Notes under the pieces: generated by a model
Told to the model about the DNA's origin: nothing
Databases searched by the model: none
Seen by the model: only the letters and a program-made list of their open reading frames with translations
Program-made: the position numbers and the translations under genes
Shown here: positions 24,928 through 33,004 of the stretch, piece by piece
How the letters are laid out: each line of letters begins with the position of its first letter
Position numbering within the stretch: the stretch's first letter is position 1
NCBI GenBank assembly: GCA_013298775.1
Contig: JAAFIV010000034.1
Span: forward strand, 1-49,554
Origin: Ignavibacteria bacterium
GTDB taxonomy: Bacteria > Bacteroidota > Ignavibacteria > Kapaibacteriales > UBA4661
Length of the DNA stretch: 49,554 nucleotides
Direction: 5' to 3'

Positions 24928-25182
24928 TTATTGACATTCAAAATCGCGCTGAAAGATGCTGCGAAGCTCTTCCAATACCTCGTCGGAACATCGAAATTCT
25001 CCTTCTGTGTAGTTATCCCATGTACAGCGAATCCGCTCGCTCCCTTTTTTCAGAACGCACGAATCGTAATCAATTCCAGCATCAAAACCCTCATATTGTC
25101 GGGTAGCTTTCCAGCCCCTGTTTTGCAACTCGGAAATAATCGCATACCAATCTTTTGTGGTGATGTTGATGGTTGTTTTCAT
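24928..25182 (-). CDS. Small hypothetical protein
   Basis: 84 residues, soluble, with a mixed charged composition (WYAIISELQNRGWKATRQYE, then FDAGIDYDSCVLKKGSERIR and CTWDNYTEGEFRCSDEVLEE). The pattern of D/G/Y and W residues looks like a folded domain and I have an impression of similar hypothetical proteins in Bacteroidota, but no family name. Its start overlaps the stop of the upstream 73-residue frame in an ATGA arrangement, so the two are probably translationally coupled. Confidence 0.6.
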   Translation of the reverse strand: MKTTINITTKDWYAIISELQNRGWKATRQYEGFDAGIDYDSCVLKKGSERIRCTWDNYTEGEFRCSDEVLEELRSIFQRDFECQ

Positions 25183-25400
25183 CTGGAAATACGAGCAAAA
25201 AAATCTTGAATTTCAAGTCGTGAAATGTGTCCGAAAAATACATCAATGTAACATTCTTCTCCAAATTTCGTTAGTTTGGGTTTCACGTATGTTGTTTTAT
25301 CACAATCTCTCCAAACCGCATGAATACATGGCTTCTCGTTGGTATCTACTACGTTCTTACGCTCTTTTTGACCGTACTCATCGCTGGAATGCAACAGCAA
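25179..25400 (-). CDS. Small hypothetical protein, possibly 5'-truncated
   Basis: 73 residues at most. The part from HAVWRDCDKTTYVKPKLTKF to YIDVFFGHISRLEIQDFFAR reads like a genuine protein, but it has no ATG: the frame opens at TTG 25400 or 25394, inside the 5' end of the CPBP protease gene on the other strand. Either the real start is unusual or the gene lost its 5' end when the neighbouring gene came to lie here. Its stop overlaps the next start by four bases. The function is unknown. Confidence 0.4.
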   Translation of the reverse strand: MLLHSSDEYGQKERKNVVDTNEKPCIHAVWRDCDKTTYVKPKLTKFGEECYIDVFFGHISRLEIQDFFARISR

Positions 25401-26048
25401 ACGGGCTTAATTACACCAGAAACCCTGATTTTACCGCAACTCGCGCCTGGTTTGGCGGCAATTCTCATGCTTCTTTTCTTCAAAAAAGAACGCTTCTCCA
25501 TAAGCCTTTCCTTGCAAGGAATTTCGCTCAAGAACGTAGCACTGGTGCTGCTTGTGCCGATGAGCATTACCACTCTTATTTTCTTTCTTTGTCGCACGTT
25601 TATTTCGCCAATTTCACCACGAACGCCGGAACTCAGCGCGTTGCCACTTGTGTTGGGCGGAATGCTCTTGGGTGCATTTGGCGAAGAATTAGGCTGGCGT
25701 GCCTACGCACAACGCCTCGTCCATGACCGCAAAACCAGCATTCTTGCTGTGCTGACGATTGGTCTTTTGTGGGGATTATGGCACATTGGGAATTATCAAA
25801 ACGGTGCGCTGTATGTCGCGTATTTCCTACTCTTTGGCGTTGGAGCGTCGGGTGTGATGACGCATTTGCTTGGTGGAACGCGATATAATCTTGTCTTGGC
25901 GGCATTATTCCATGTTGTACTGAATTGCGGCTATTACACGATGCGGGAAATTCTGCCAGATGTGCGCTTTTCACTTATCAACGGCGTGGTGTGGATACTG
26001 GCGTGGGGGATTATCCTTTTGCTTGAGCGGCGGTGGAAAGCACTCTAA
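25320..26048 (+). CDS. CPBP (CAAX/Abi-type) intramembrane metalloprotease
   Basis: 242 residues with about seven hydrophobic segments. The family motifs are present: EELGWR (E122, E123, R127) in GAFGEELGWRAYAQRLV, the histidine of GLLWGLWHIGNYQ, and HVVLNCGY near the C-terminus. These glutamate-type intramembrane proteases process prenylated proteins in eukaryotes and have roles in bacteriocin immunity and maturation in bacteria; the substrate here is unknown. The ATG at 25320 lies in a 5' region that overlaps an opposing small frame. Confidence 0.92.
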   Translation: MNTWLLVGIYYVLTLFLTVLIAGMQQQTGLITPETLILPQLAPGLAAILMLLFFKKERFSISLSLQGISLKNVALVLLVPMSITTLIFFLCRTFISPISPRTPELSALPLVLGGMLLGAFGEELGWRAYAQRLVHDRKTSILAVLTIGLLWGLWHIGNYQNGALYVAYFLLFGVGASGVMTHLLGGTRYNLVLAALFHVVLNCGYYTMREILPDVRFSLINGVVWILAWGIILLLERRWKAL

Positions 26049-26108
26049 ATACTCGATTCTTACATTATGCGACGATTATTTGGAACGCCGATGAAGCCCA
26101 GACTCTCA

Positions 26109-26160
26109 GGATTTTGAGGACTGTTTTCCATCCTTAAAGTCCTTGTGAGTCCTCAAATCC
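26109..26160. repeat. Intergenic fold-back repeat
   Basis: ggattttgaggact (26109-26122) is the inverse of agtcctcaaatcc (26148-26160) apart from one extra base. The 25-nt loop includes tccttaaagtccttg. It lies in the 212-bp gap between the CPBP protease and the HIT protein genes and holds no ORF. It could be a transcription terminator without a T-run or a member of a dispersed repeat family. Confidence 0.55.
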
Positions 26161-26260
26161 GCGTTCTCAGAATCATTATGCAATTCAAGAGTCGTGTACT
26201 AAACGTTGTTTGCTTTTAGGGAAATGAAAAATGTATTCACTTTTACGCATTGTATTTAAA

Positions 26261-27358
26261 ATGAAAACCTTCGTTACAATCGCTTCAATACTTGCGTTGC
26301 AAGGTATTGGGTTTGCACAACAACCGTCTGCAGAATATCAGGCAAAAAAAGCGAAAGGTCTCGCTGCACCGTCGCCCTTTACCGAAGCTGCCGACAAAAC
26401 ACGCGAGTTGGTCTATGAAGACGATTTGGTCATCGGTTTCAAGCCAATCTCTTTCCAAGCACCCGTCCACGTGTTGATTATTCCTAAACGCCGCATTCCA
26501 ACGTTTAATGACGTTGTTGATGCAGATAGTCTCGTACTGGGTCGTATGATGCTTGCTGCAAAGCGCATTGCTGCAAAATTCGGCATTGCCGAAAGCGGAT
26601 ACAGACTGGCATTGAACACGAATGAAAACGCAGGGCAGTCCGTATTTCACATTCATTTGCATCTGCTTGGTGGGATGCCGCTCGGACCAATGGTTGACCA
26701 AACGTGGAGAAAACAAAACTCTCCTTTACCTCCTCAAAACGCGCAAGAATTTAATCTTTCAAGCCTTTTTGAGAATGGTAAAATAAGCGGAATCAATCGT
26801 GAAGTACACGTTATCAAGCCCATATCGTCTGGCTCGCCGAAGCAGGATAGCGTGCCGTACCTTCAACTCTCCGAAAAAGCCAATGAAGGCTTGGTGTGGC
26901 TGCCTGTCGAGGATTTTCAGCAGGGGACAGTCACAGTAGAGATGCGAGGAAAAGATGTCTTTCAGCGAAGTTTTATCGGCATTGCCTTTCACGGTGCGAA
27001 CGATTCCACTTACGATGCGGTGTATTGCCGTCCGTTTAATTTTTTTGCAAAGGATTCCGTGCGCCGCATTCATGCGATTCAGTACATTTCTCACCCAACC
27101 TACACGTGGAAAAAACTCCGTGAAGAACGCAACGGCGAGTTTGAGAAAGAAATCGTGAATCCTCCGAAGCCTGATGAATGGCTGACGCTGCAGCTTGTCG
27201 TCGAAAAAACAACCGTAAAAGCCTTCATCAATGCCGCAACTACGCCATCATTGGTAATTGAGAAATTGAACAACCGCACCGCAGGAAAACTGGGTATTTT
27301 CGTTGCCGATGGTAGCGGTGGAGATTTTCGCAAAGTCGTTGTTGTTCCTTCAAAGTAA
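26261..27358 (+). CDS. Exported HIT-domain protein fused to a laminin-G/DUF1080-like domain
   Basis: 365 residues from the ATG at 26261 (MKTFVTIASILALQGIGFAQ), which opens a signal peptide. Residues 40-165 are a histidine triad domain: LVYEDDLVIGFKPISFQAP, HVLIIPKRRIPTF and the active-site triad HIHLHLL (H130, H132, H134). HIT proteins hydrolyse or transfer nucleotides and are normally cytoplasmic. The C-terminal half (from about 175) has concanavalin/DUF1080-like strands (VEMRGKDVFQRSFIGIAFHG, DEWLTLQLVVEKTTVKAFIN, GKLGIFVADGSGGDF), a fold often linked to sugar binding. An exported HIT enzyme joined to a lectin-like domain is unusual. Confidence 0.85.
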   Translation: MKTFVTIASILALQGIGFAQQPSAEYQAKKAKGLAAPSPFTEAADKTRELVYEDDLVIGFKPISFQAPVHVLIIPKRRIPTFNDVVDADSLVLGRMMLAAKRIAAKFGIAESGYRLALNTNENAGQSVFHIHLHLLGGMPLGPMVDQTWRKQNSPLPPQNAQEFNLSSLFENGKISGINREVHVIKPISSGSPKQDSVPYLQLSEKANEGLVWLPVEDFQQGTVTVEMRGKDVFQRSFIGIAFHGANDSTYDAVYCRPFNFFAKDSVRRIHAIQYISHPTYTWKKLREERNGEFEKEIVNPPKPDEWLTLQLVVEKTTVKAFINAATTPSLVIEKLNNRTAGKLGIFVADGSGGDFRKVVVVPSK

Positions 27359-27509
27359 AAGTGTGAACAGCGCATTAAATCTTGCTTTGTTGCGTATGTA
27401 TTGACCTACCTCTCCTCGTTGCATCGCACAAAACCGCTGTGGATGCTCCTTCTTTCCTTGAACAAATTATTGGCACGATGAACACGCATTTTTACCATTC
27501 CGTTAGGTA

Positions 27510-27860
27510 CTACAGTTCTCCACGAATAATTTTTTTTCGATGTTTTTTACCCCATCGCGCCAAGGCACCGATAGGCTCATCAAGGCTTTTGGCGTATTTC
27601 GTGAGCGTGTATTCGATGCGAACAGGATAATCATCAATGACGTTTCGCGCAATGAGTTGATTCTCCTCCAACGTTTTCAATTCGTCGGACAGAACTTTTG
27701 GATTGATGCTGGAAATGCTTTTTTGAATCTCCGTAAATCGTTTGTTGCCGGCATTGATAGAAATCATGATGAGCAATCGCCATTTGCCGCCAAGGACAAA
27801 GAGTGCATCGCTCACAGCCCGCATGGATTCAGCACAGTCAATAGGAATAGTTGTTTTCAT
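27510..27860 (-). CDS. HxlR-family transcriptional regulator
   Basis: 116-residue winged-helix protein. It has the family N-terminal cysteine (IDCAESM), then ALFVLGGKWRLLIMISINAG, KRFTEIQKSISSINPKVLSDELKTLEEN and the wing DYPVRIEYTLTKYAKSL. In several HxlR members the N-terminal cysteine senses quinones or electrophiles; that role is inferred here. It diverges from the DUF2306 gene across a 104-bp region with an inverted repeat, the usual arrangement for a regulator of its neighbour. Confidence 0.93.
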   Translation of the reverse strand: MKTTIPIDCAESMRAVSDALFVLGGKWRLLIMISINAGNKRFTEIQKSISSINPKVLSDELKTLEENQLIARNVIDDYPVRIEYTLTKYAKSLDEPIGALARWGKKHRKKIIRGEL

Positions 27861-27866
27861 ATATTG

Positions 27867-27899
27867 CTTACTTTTGGGTAAGTGCTACAAAAAAGTAAG
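27867..27899. promoter_or_regulatory. Candidate HxlR operator
   Basis: cttac-ttttgg-gtaag (27867-27882) is an inverted repeat and is followed by a further aagtaag half-site (27894-27899 region). It starts 7 bp from the HxlR start codon in the divergent promoter region, where autorepression and control of the opposite operon would be expected. Confidence 0.5.
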
Positions 27900-27964
27900 T
27901 GAATTTATCGTAATTTGGTGAAGGAAACAAACAACTTTTTTGTTTACACATTCACCAAAAAACT

Positions 27965-28615
27965 ATGTCGAAAAAGTCTGATTGGCTTATTCCTTTGGGC
28001 TTGATTTTGCTTTGTCTTGTGCCAATATTGGGCGGCGCAGTGCGTATCGGCGAACTGGCTGGCAACAAATCCATTACTCCGCAAAATGCACGTTTTTTCA
28101 CTGCGCCAAGCGTTGTAATAACCCACGTCGTCTGTTCGCTGGTGTATGGAGTATTAGGCGCGTTCCAGTTCTCACGCGGCTTCCGAAGGCGATGTATGCA
28201 ATGGCATCGCAGAGTTGGGACGCTACTCATAGCATTCGGTCTGCTCTCTGCACTGACGGGGTTGTGGATGACGCAGTTCTTCCCTCATGTGGCGACTGAT
28301 GGACCAGCGTTGTACTCTATTCGGCTCGTCGTCGGTATTGTCATGGCTGCTTGTCATATCTTTGCAATTGTAGCAATTCGTGAAAAGAATTTTCGCCAAC
28401 ACGGTACGTGGATGATGCGCGGCTACGCGCTCGGGATGGGCGCAGGAACACAAGTTTTTACGCATTTGCCATGGGTAATTGCATTTGGTTCACCTCCAAC
28501 GGACTGGGAACGTGATATTGCAATGGCGGCAGGCTGGTTGATAAACGCACTCGTTGTAGAGTGGTTTATCTGGCGAAAAGCCCTAAACCGTAGTTTTCTT
28601 GCGGCACAACACTGA
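27965..28615 (+). CDS. DUF2306-family membrane protein
   Basis: 216 residues, about seven hydrophobic segments (WLIPLGLILLCLVPILGGAV, TAPSVVITHVVCSLVYGVLG, WHRRVGTLLIAFGLLSALTG, IVMAACHIFAIVAI). The CMQWHRRVG motif after the third segment and the conserved His residues in the helices fit DUF2306, a family of unknown function. It is the first gene of a plus-strand run (DUF2306, DUF4386, another membrane protein, a Crp/Fnr regulator) and faces the HxlR gene, which probably regulates it. Confidence 0.85.
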   Translation: MSKKSDWLIPLGLILLCLVPILGGAVRIGELAGNKSITPQNARFFTAPSVVITHVVCSLVYGVLGAFQFSRGFRRRCMQWHRRVGTLLIAFGLLSALTGLWMTQFFPHVATDGPALYSIRLVVGIVMAACHIFAIVAIREKNFRQHGTWMMRGYALGMGAGTQVFTHLPWVIAFGSPPTDWERDIAMAAGWLINALVVEWFIWRKALNRSFLAAQH

Positions 28616-28646
28616 TTTCTTCTCAATAATTTTTTATAGTATTTCT

Positions 28647-29369
28647 ATGAGTTTTCTTTCCTCATCCTTTTCCATTCCACGCCGCAACACCGCTCGTTAT
28701 GCAGGTTTGCTCTATTTGCTTATGGCAATTACTGCGGCTTTTAGTTTGATAACGATTCCATCAAAGGTGATTGTGAGCGGTGATGCCGCACAAACACTAC
28801 AAAACCTCCTCTCAAACGAAGCATTAGTGCGCTGGGTGATGGTTTCGCACTTCGTCTGCCACAGTATTTTTCTCCTTCTAGCGATGACCCTGCATCGGCT
28901 CTTCAAAAGTGTACATGAGCATTCTGCGTGGCTCATGGTGCTGTTTGTGGCAGTGCAAGTGCCGCTTATTTTTGTTGGTGAAGCGTGCAGTTTCTCTGCA
29001 TTGATGCTCGCCAAGGGCGAATTGATACAATCGCTGGAAGCCGCTCGCAAGGCTGATTATGTACTCCTCTTGCTTGAATTGCGCGGATATTGCTTGCTCA
29101 CGGCACAAGTATTTTGGGGATTGTGGCTTATTCCCTTAGGAAGATTAGTATTTGCCGCAGGTTTCATGCCGCGCATTTTGGGTGCTGTCCTTGTGGCGGG
29201 CGGTCTTGCGTACCTGGTGCAAACCTCAGCGTATGTCCTCATGCCAGGGCAGTCTTCATTTCTTATTTCGCTTGTCTATCCAATTCACACCATTGCGGAA
29301 ATTTCCATGATTCTTTGGCTACTCATTATGGGAACAACCGATAAAACCAATGTTTCACCGTCATCATAA
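28647..29369 (+). CDS. DUF4386-family membrane protein
   Basis: 240 residues from the ATG at 28647 (MSFLSSSFSIPRRNTARYAG); an upstream TTG would overlap the previous gene. The opening RRNTARYAGLLYLLMAITAAFS is typical of DUF4386. Six hydrophobic segments follow. The PRILGAVLVAGGLAYLVQTSA region near the C-terminus is also family-like. The function is unknown. It begins 31 bp after the DUF2306 gene, so co-transcription is likely. Confidence 0.88.
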   Translation: MSFLSSSFSIPRRNTARYAGLLYLLMAITAAFSLITIPSKVIVSGDAAQTLQNLLSNEALVRWVMVSHFVCHSIFLLLAMTLHRLFKSVHEHSAWLMVLFVAVQVPLIFVGEACSFSALMLAKGELIQSLEAARKADYVLLLLELRGYCLLTAQVFWGLWLIPLGRLVFAAGFMPRILGAVLVAGGLAYLVQTSAYVLMPGQSSFLISLVYPIHTIAEISMILWLLIMGTTDKTNVSPSS

Positions 29370-29566
29370 TCAAATCTGTGTTGGGCAATTCGTCAATCTT
29401 CATCAAGCTATGGTGCGGCTTGCGTTAGAATAGGAATGAGCTACAAAATATAACGTTTACACCATCTTACCTGCTTTCCATCACAAATTCCATTGCGACC
29501 TTTGGTAAAATCTCTATCTTGCTCGCTTGGGAAATACTCGTCTTTTGTCTAATCATCTCTATTGAA

Positions 29567-30295
29567 ATGTCCGCTTCAAGCCGCACAAATACTCGCTTCT
29601 TGACATTTGAAAACGCTGCACCATTCATGCTTATTTTGCTTGCGGTCATTATTGGCGGTTTTTGGCAAGCATATTTCTCCCAAATGCTTCCAAGCGGCGA
29701 TTTTACGCGCATTTCGTTCTGGACGCACCTGCATTTAAGCCTAGCTGCCTCATGGATGCTTCTTCTTATCATACAGCCGATTCTTATTCGACGCAAAAAA
29801 GTACAATTGCACCGCAAAATAGGTCGTCTTTCCTATGTCCTTATGCCATTTCTGATGCTTTCGGTGCTGTGTATCTTTCGCTCGCGGCACGAGGCAAGTG
29901 AGCCAATGCTGGGAATGGCATTCTTTATTGGATGCAAGGATTTATGCGTACTTGGGGTGATGTTTTTCTGCGCTGTGAAATTTCGCTATGTGCCGCAGAT
30001 TCATGCACGAGCGATGATTGCAACAGGCATTGCCTTTATTGAGCCAGCACTGGTGCGGCTTCTCATGTTTGCCTTGCCAAGATTTGCTGCCTACAATTAC
30101 CTACTTACGGTACTGATAATTCATGCCATTATTCTCACTCTCATTGTGCTGGAACGCAAGCAAACACGAGGTCGGTGGGTGTTTCCAAGTTTGTGGGGAA
30201 TGTATATCGTGTTGCATTTTGTCGTGCTGACAGGTGCGCGATTTGCCGTCATGGACGATATAGCGCGGTACGTGGTTTCGGTGCCTTTGCCATAG
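29567..30295 (+). CDS. Polytopic membrane protein, unknown function
   Basis: 242 residues from the ATG at 29567 (MSASSRTNTRFLTF). Seven hydrophobic segments are visible, among them FMLILLAVIIGGFWQAYF, LAASWMLLLIIQPILI and YNYLLTVLIIHAIILTLIV. The HRKIGRLSYVLMPFLMLS stretch after the second helix resembles the conserved loop in DUF2306 proteins, so it may be a distant relative of the gene at 27965. It lies 197 bp after the DUF4386 gene and 48 bp before the Crp/Fnr gene. Confidence 0.75.
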   Translation: MSASSRTNTRFLTFENAAPFMLILLAVIIGGFWQAYFSQMLPSGDFTRISFWTHLHLSLAASWMLLLIIQPILIRRKKVQLHRKIGRLSYVLMPFLMLSVLCIFRSRHEASEPMLGMAFFIGCKDLCVLGVMFFCAVKFRYVPQIHARAMIATGIAFIEPALVRLLMFALPRFAAYNYLLTVLIIHAIILTLIVLERKQTRGRWVFPSLWGMYIVLHFVVLTGARFAVMDDIARYVVSVPLP

Positions 30296-30343
30296 AATTT
30301 CTCAAAAGTGGATTATTGCGTATCTTTATTTCATTTTCGTGCT

Positions 30344-30916
30344 ATGCTCGACGAACTCAAACACTATCTACAATCGAATTTTGCCTTTTCTGACGAGGAA
30401 ATTGTGGAATTTTTTAGCCATTTTCGCATTCTTCAATTAAAAAAAGGGGAGAGTTTTTTGAGAGTAGGACAGGTCTGCGACCGCATTGGCTACGCTACAA
30501 AAGGTCTTGTGATGTACGTTCAGACGATTGATGGGGAAGAAAGTGTCTGCGACTTTCTGCACGAAGGCGAATGGGTTTCTTATATGAAAAGTCTCACGCA
30601 AAACCTGCCGTCCGACATGGAAATACGCGCTTTAGAGGACACAGAGTTATACGTTATTTCAAAAACATCATTGGAAGAATTACACCGAAAATTTCCCAAA
30701 ACACTACTTGTGCGCACACAACTCTCGGAAGACCGCTTCGTGAGCATTGCTACACGCATTGCGGAGTTTTTACGCTTAGATGCTCAGGAGCGGTATGCAC
30801 GATTTCAACGCGATTTCCCAATGCTAGAGCAACGCGTACCGCAATACTACATTGCTGCTTTTCTCGGCATTACACCCCAGTCATTGAGCCGTATTCGGAA
30901 GAATTTGATGTTGTAA
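30344..30916 (+). CDS. Crp/Fnr-family transcriptional regulator
   Basis: 190 residues from the ATG at 30344 (MLDELKHYLQ). The N-terminal beta-roll cNMP-type domain (ILQLKKGESFLRVGQVCDRI, then GLVMYVQTIDGEESVCDFL) leads to a short C-terminal helix-turn-helix (VPQYYIAAFLGITPQSLSRIRKNLML). No Fe-S cysteine pattern of FNR is present, and the sugar-phosphate pocket arginine of true CRP is not obvious, so the effector is unknown. It closes the membrane-gene run and may regulate it. Confidence 0.9.
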   Translation: MLDELKHYLQSNFAFSDEEIVEFFSHFRILQLKKGESFLRVGQVCDRIGYATKGLVMYVQTIDGEESVCDFLHEGEWVSYMKSLTQNLPSDMEIRALEDTELYVISKTSLEELHRKFPKTLLVRTQLSEDRFVSIATRIAEFLRLDAQERYARFQRDFPMLEQRVPQYYIAAFLGITPQSLSRIRKNLML

Positions 30917-31027
30917 ATTTCCTTCAAAACAGCGCGAGTATTTCTTACCAAATGTGAATGTACACCGCGAAAAAGATTGGTAGTTTTGTGCTACAATTTT
31001 TTTTACTAATCTTTTCGCAGTTTTTCA

Positions 31028-31714
31028 ATGAAAAATATTCTTGGTACACTTGCTTTCGCACTCTTTGGTGCAATTACTCCCATTCACGCACAAAACTCTT
31101 CCTCGCAGAACCTCTCTGCGCAGGATAGTCTTTCGCAAAGTTACAATCCCAGATTTAGCCTTGTGTTTGGGCTAACACAACCTCTCATTTTGCGCGGTTT
31201 TAACGTCGAGGTGGATTACTGGGCGGATAAATGGATGCTGGATTATTCGCATGGTTTTGGCTTACGTTTGGGAACAATTCCCATTCCAACACCCCTCAGT
31301 TCTCGTCAAATCGCATTGGATGTTGTCGTTCCGCACACGCTTGGTGTTGGTATTGGCTATCGCTTCACACCCGCTCTGCATCTCCGTCTTGAGCCGAAAC
31401 TGCACTTTTTTGATTTGTATTTCGATGGCGATGAAAAAACGGCTGCAAACCGCATTGCATCATATTATACCTTTACGCTCGGTGGTGGCGTGTATTATCG
31501 CTGGTTACCATTTGAAATGAATACCGACTGGACGCGGGGAATAACAGTGATGCCGAGTGTACGCTACTGGCCCAACGTCGCATCCAGTCTACCTGAGAAC
31601 AAACTCACGTATCAAAATCGCTTGACGGGCGCAAACGAAACTCACCAAGCACTCAACATCGGTGTCCTGAATACGCCGTGGATAGTGAATATCAGCATTG
31701 GGTATTCATTTTAA
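31028..31714 (+). CDS. Predicted exported outer-membrane beta-barrel protein
   Basis: 228 residues. A signal peptide (MKNILGTLAFALFGAITPIHA|Q) is followed by a Ser/Gln-rich spacer and alternating strands (FSLVFGLTQPLILRGFNVEV, HTLGVGIGYRFTPALHLRLE, YTFTLGGGVYYRWLPFE). The protein ends NISIGYSF, with the terminal aromatic expected for barrel insertion. No family was recognised. It stands alone; a 568-bp gene-free region follows. Confidence 0.75.
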   Translation: MKNILGTLAFALFGAITPIHAQNSSSQNLSAQDSLSQSYNPRFSLVFGLTQPLILRGFNVEVDYWADKWMLDYSHGFGLRLGTIPIPTPLSSRQIALDVVVPHTLGVGIGYRFTPALHLRLEPKLHFFDLYFDGDEKTAANRIASYYTFTLGGGVYYRWLPFEMNTDWTRGITVMPSVRYWPNVASSLPENKLTYQNRLTGANETHQALNIGVLNTPWIVNISIGYSF

Positions 31715-32282
31715 GTACAAAACTGTCTAATCGGAGGGTATTTTCCTTCGTAAATGCCTTTGAATTCAACCGCTTGTGTTTGCAATTCGCTTCCGATATA
31801 TTTCTACTTAGGACGTTCGCAAATGACGCAGACAGTAGTGTTCCGCGCTACCACGTGATGTAGATTGTACGCGTCTTCGGTAGCACCGACACTCTTGTCT
31901 GTGCCACAAAACGAGCATTTTGTGAAAGTCCTAATACTGTGATAATGAGATTTCGTGTTCGTACAAACAAAATTTACGCTAAATTAGAAAGAGCATAACG
32001 TATGAGGCATGAATAGAGCGGCGGGCAAGATACATGAGCAGATTAATAATTGTTTCAGTTCGCACTGTTTTTGAATTCAACATGTGTAAAGGGTGCGATT
32101 TCCTCAAGAATGTCTGAATACAAGCAGATATGCGGGTGAACGAGGAATGTCTATGGGTTTATCCCAAATTGCTACAATACATATTCTGCGTAGATTTGTG
32201 ATTTAAAATAATTGTTCTGTGGCAGGGTGTTGAGCTGTCAAAAGCCCACCAATGTACAGTTGTTGTTATTTTTTTTCATTGT
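31715..32282. other. 568-bp gene-free region holding a MITE
   Basis: Apart from the 127-bp element at 31808-31934 there is no ORF with a start. On the minus strand around 32060-32150 a short stop-free stretch reads protein-like (HPHICLYSDILEEIAPFTHV) but has no start and is broken upstream, so it may be a gene remnant. Nothing else stands out. Confidence 0.4.
31808..31934. mobile_element. 127-bp MITE-like element, copy A
   Basis: The ends are ttaggacgttcgcaaatg (31808-31825) and cattttgtgaaagtcctaa (31916-31934), imperfect inverse copies. Internal segments also pair (cagacagtagtgt with the inverse of acactcttgtctg; gctacc with ggtagc), so the whole unit is one long imperfect palindrome. A second copy with the same length lies at 38816-38942. 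It encodes nothing, so it must be moved by a transposase elsewhere, if it still moves. Confidence 0.75.
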
Positions 32283-32825
32283 ATGCTTTACACAAATATT
32301 TCTTTAAAGAACGTCCACTACACGCTGCGTTCCCTTGCAGCACAAGATTCTATGCTGCTTGCACGGTATTTTGCTGAATTATCGGAGGAAACAAAAACGA
32401 GGTTTCAACCACATCCGCTTACCGCCGAAAAAGCAAGAGATATCACTCGGAACCCGCATGAAAGCACGTTTCGACTTGTTCTTTTTCATGGTACTCGCAT
32501 TTGCGGGTATTTCATCTTGGAAGCTGAAATGTCTATTCATGAAAAAACGCGATACGCAGAACATGGAATTGAGCTAGAATCAGGCTTGGACGTACTTTTC
32601 GCGCCGTCAATTTTGGACGAATATCAAAACACCGGGCTTGCTTCCAGCGTCATGCCACATTTGCTCGACCTCGCACGGCGCATCAATGCTCGCAGTCTCG
32701 TCCTGATGGGTGGCACGCAAGAAACCAATGCCCGCGCAATAGCATTTTATGAAAAGTTCGGTTTCAAGCGGTTTGGCGGGTATTCTACGGAAATGTTTAA
32801 TCACGATATGAGGTTAGTTCTATAA
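32283..32825 (+). CDS. GNAT-family N-acetyltransferase
   Basis: 180 residues. The acetyl-CoA binding motif A is seen in LDEYQNTGLASSVMPHLLDLA (Q-N-T-G-L-A), and the C-terminal motif B is ETNARAIAFYEKFGFKRFGG. An N-terminal strand order typical of the fold (YTLRSLAAQDSMLLARYFAE) precedes it. It should transfer an acetyl group from acetyl-CoA to an amine, but the substrate is not deducible. It stands alone, with its own promoter presumably in the preceding gene-free region. Confidence 0.9.
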   Translation: MLYTNISLKNVHYTLRSLAAQDSMLLARYFAELSEETKTRFQPHPLTAEKARDITRNPHESTFRLVLFHGTRICGYFILEAEMSIHEKTRYAEHGIELESGLDVLFAPSILDEYQNTGLASSVMPHLLDLARRINARSLVLMGGTQETNARAIAFYEKFGFKRFGGYSTEMFNHDMRLVL

Positions 32826-32957
32826 TTTTTGTATTCGCAAGAATTTATTGTCGTCTTTGCTTGAAAGCGCGTATGTACTGGGCTGGTGGCATGAAGTAAA
32901 CTCTTTGTAGAAGCATTGTGTAAAAGCAAGAGACAGATGTTTTGTTGCGCATACAGT

Positions 32958-32996
32958 TCATTTTTTCGAGTCATTTTTTCGAGTCATTTTTTCGAG
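32958..32996. repeat. 13-bp tandem repeat, three copies, in a 5' leader
   Basis: Three perfect copies of tcattttttcgag end 8 bp before the ATG at 33005 of the T9SS cargo gene. Change of copy number by slippage would lengthen or shorten the leader next to the start codon. Confidence 0.9.
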
Positions 32997-33004
32997 GTTT
33001 TTCT

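Noticed and set aside
31845-31862. ccacgtgatg near 31850 as a parS half-site
   Set aside because: It is part of the MITE-like element, and the sequence beyond the cacgtg core is not palindromic.
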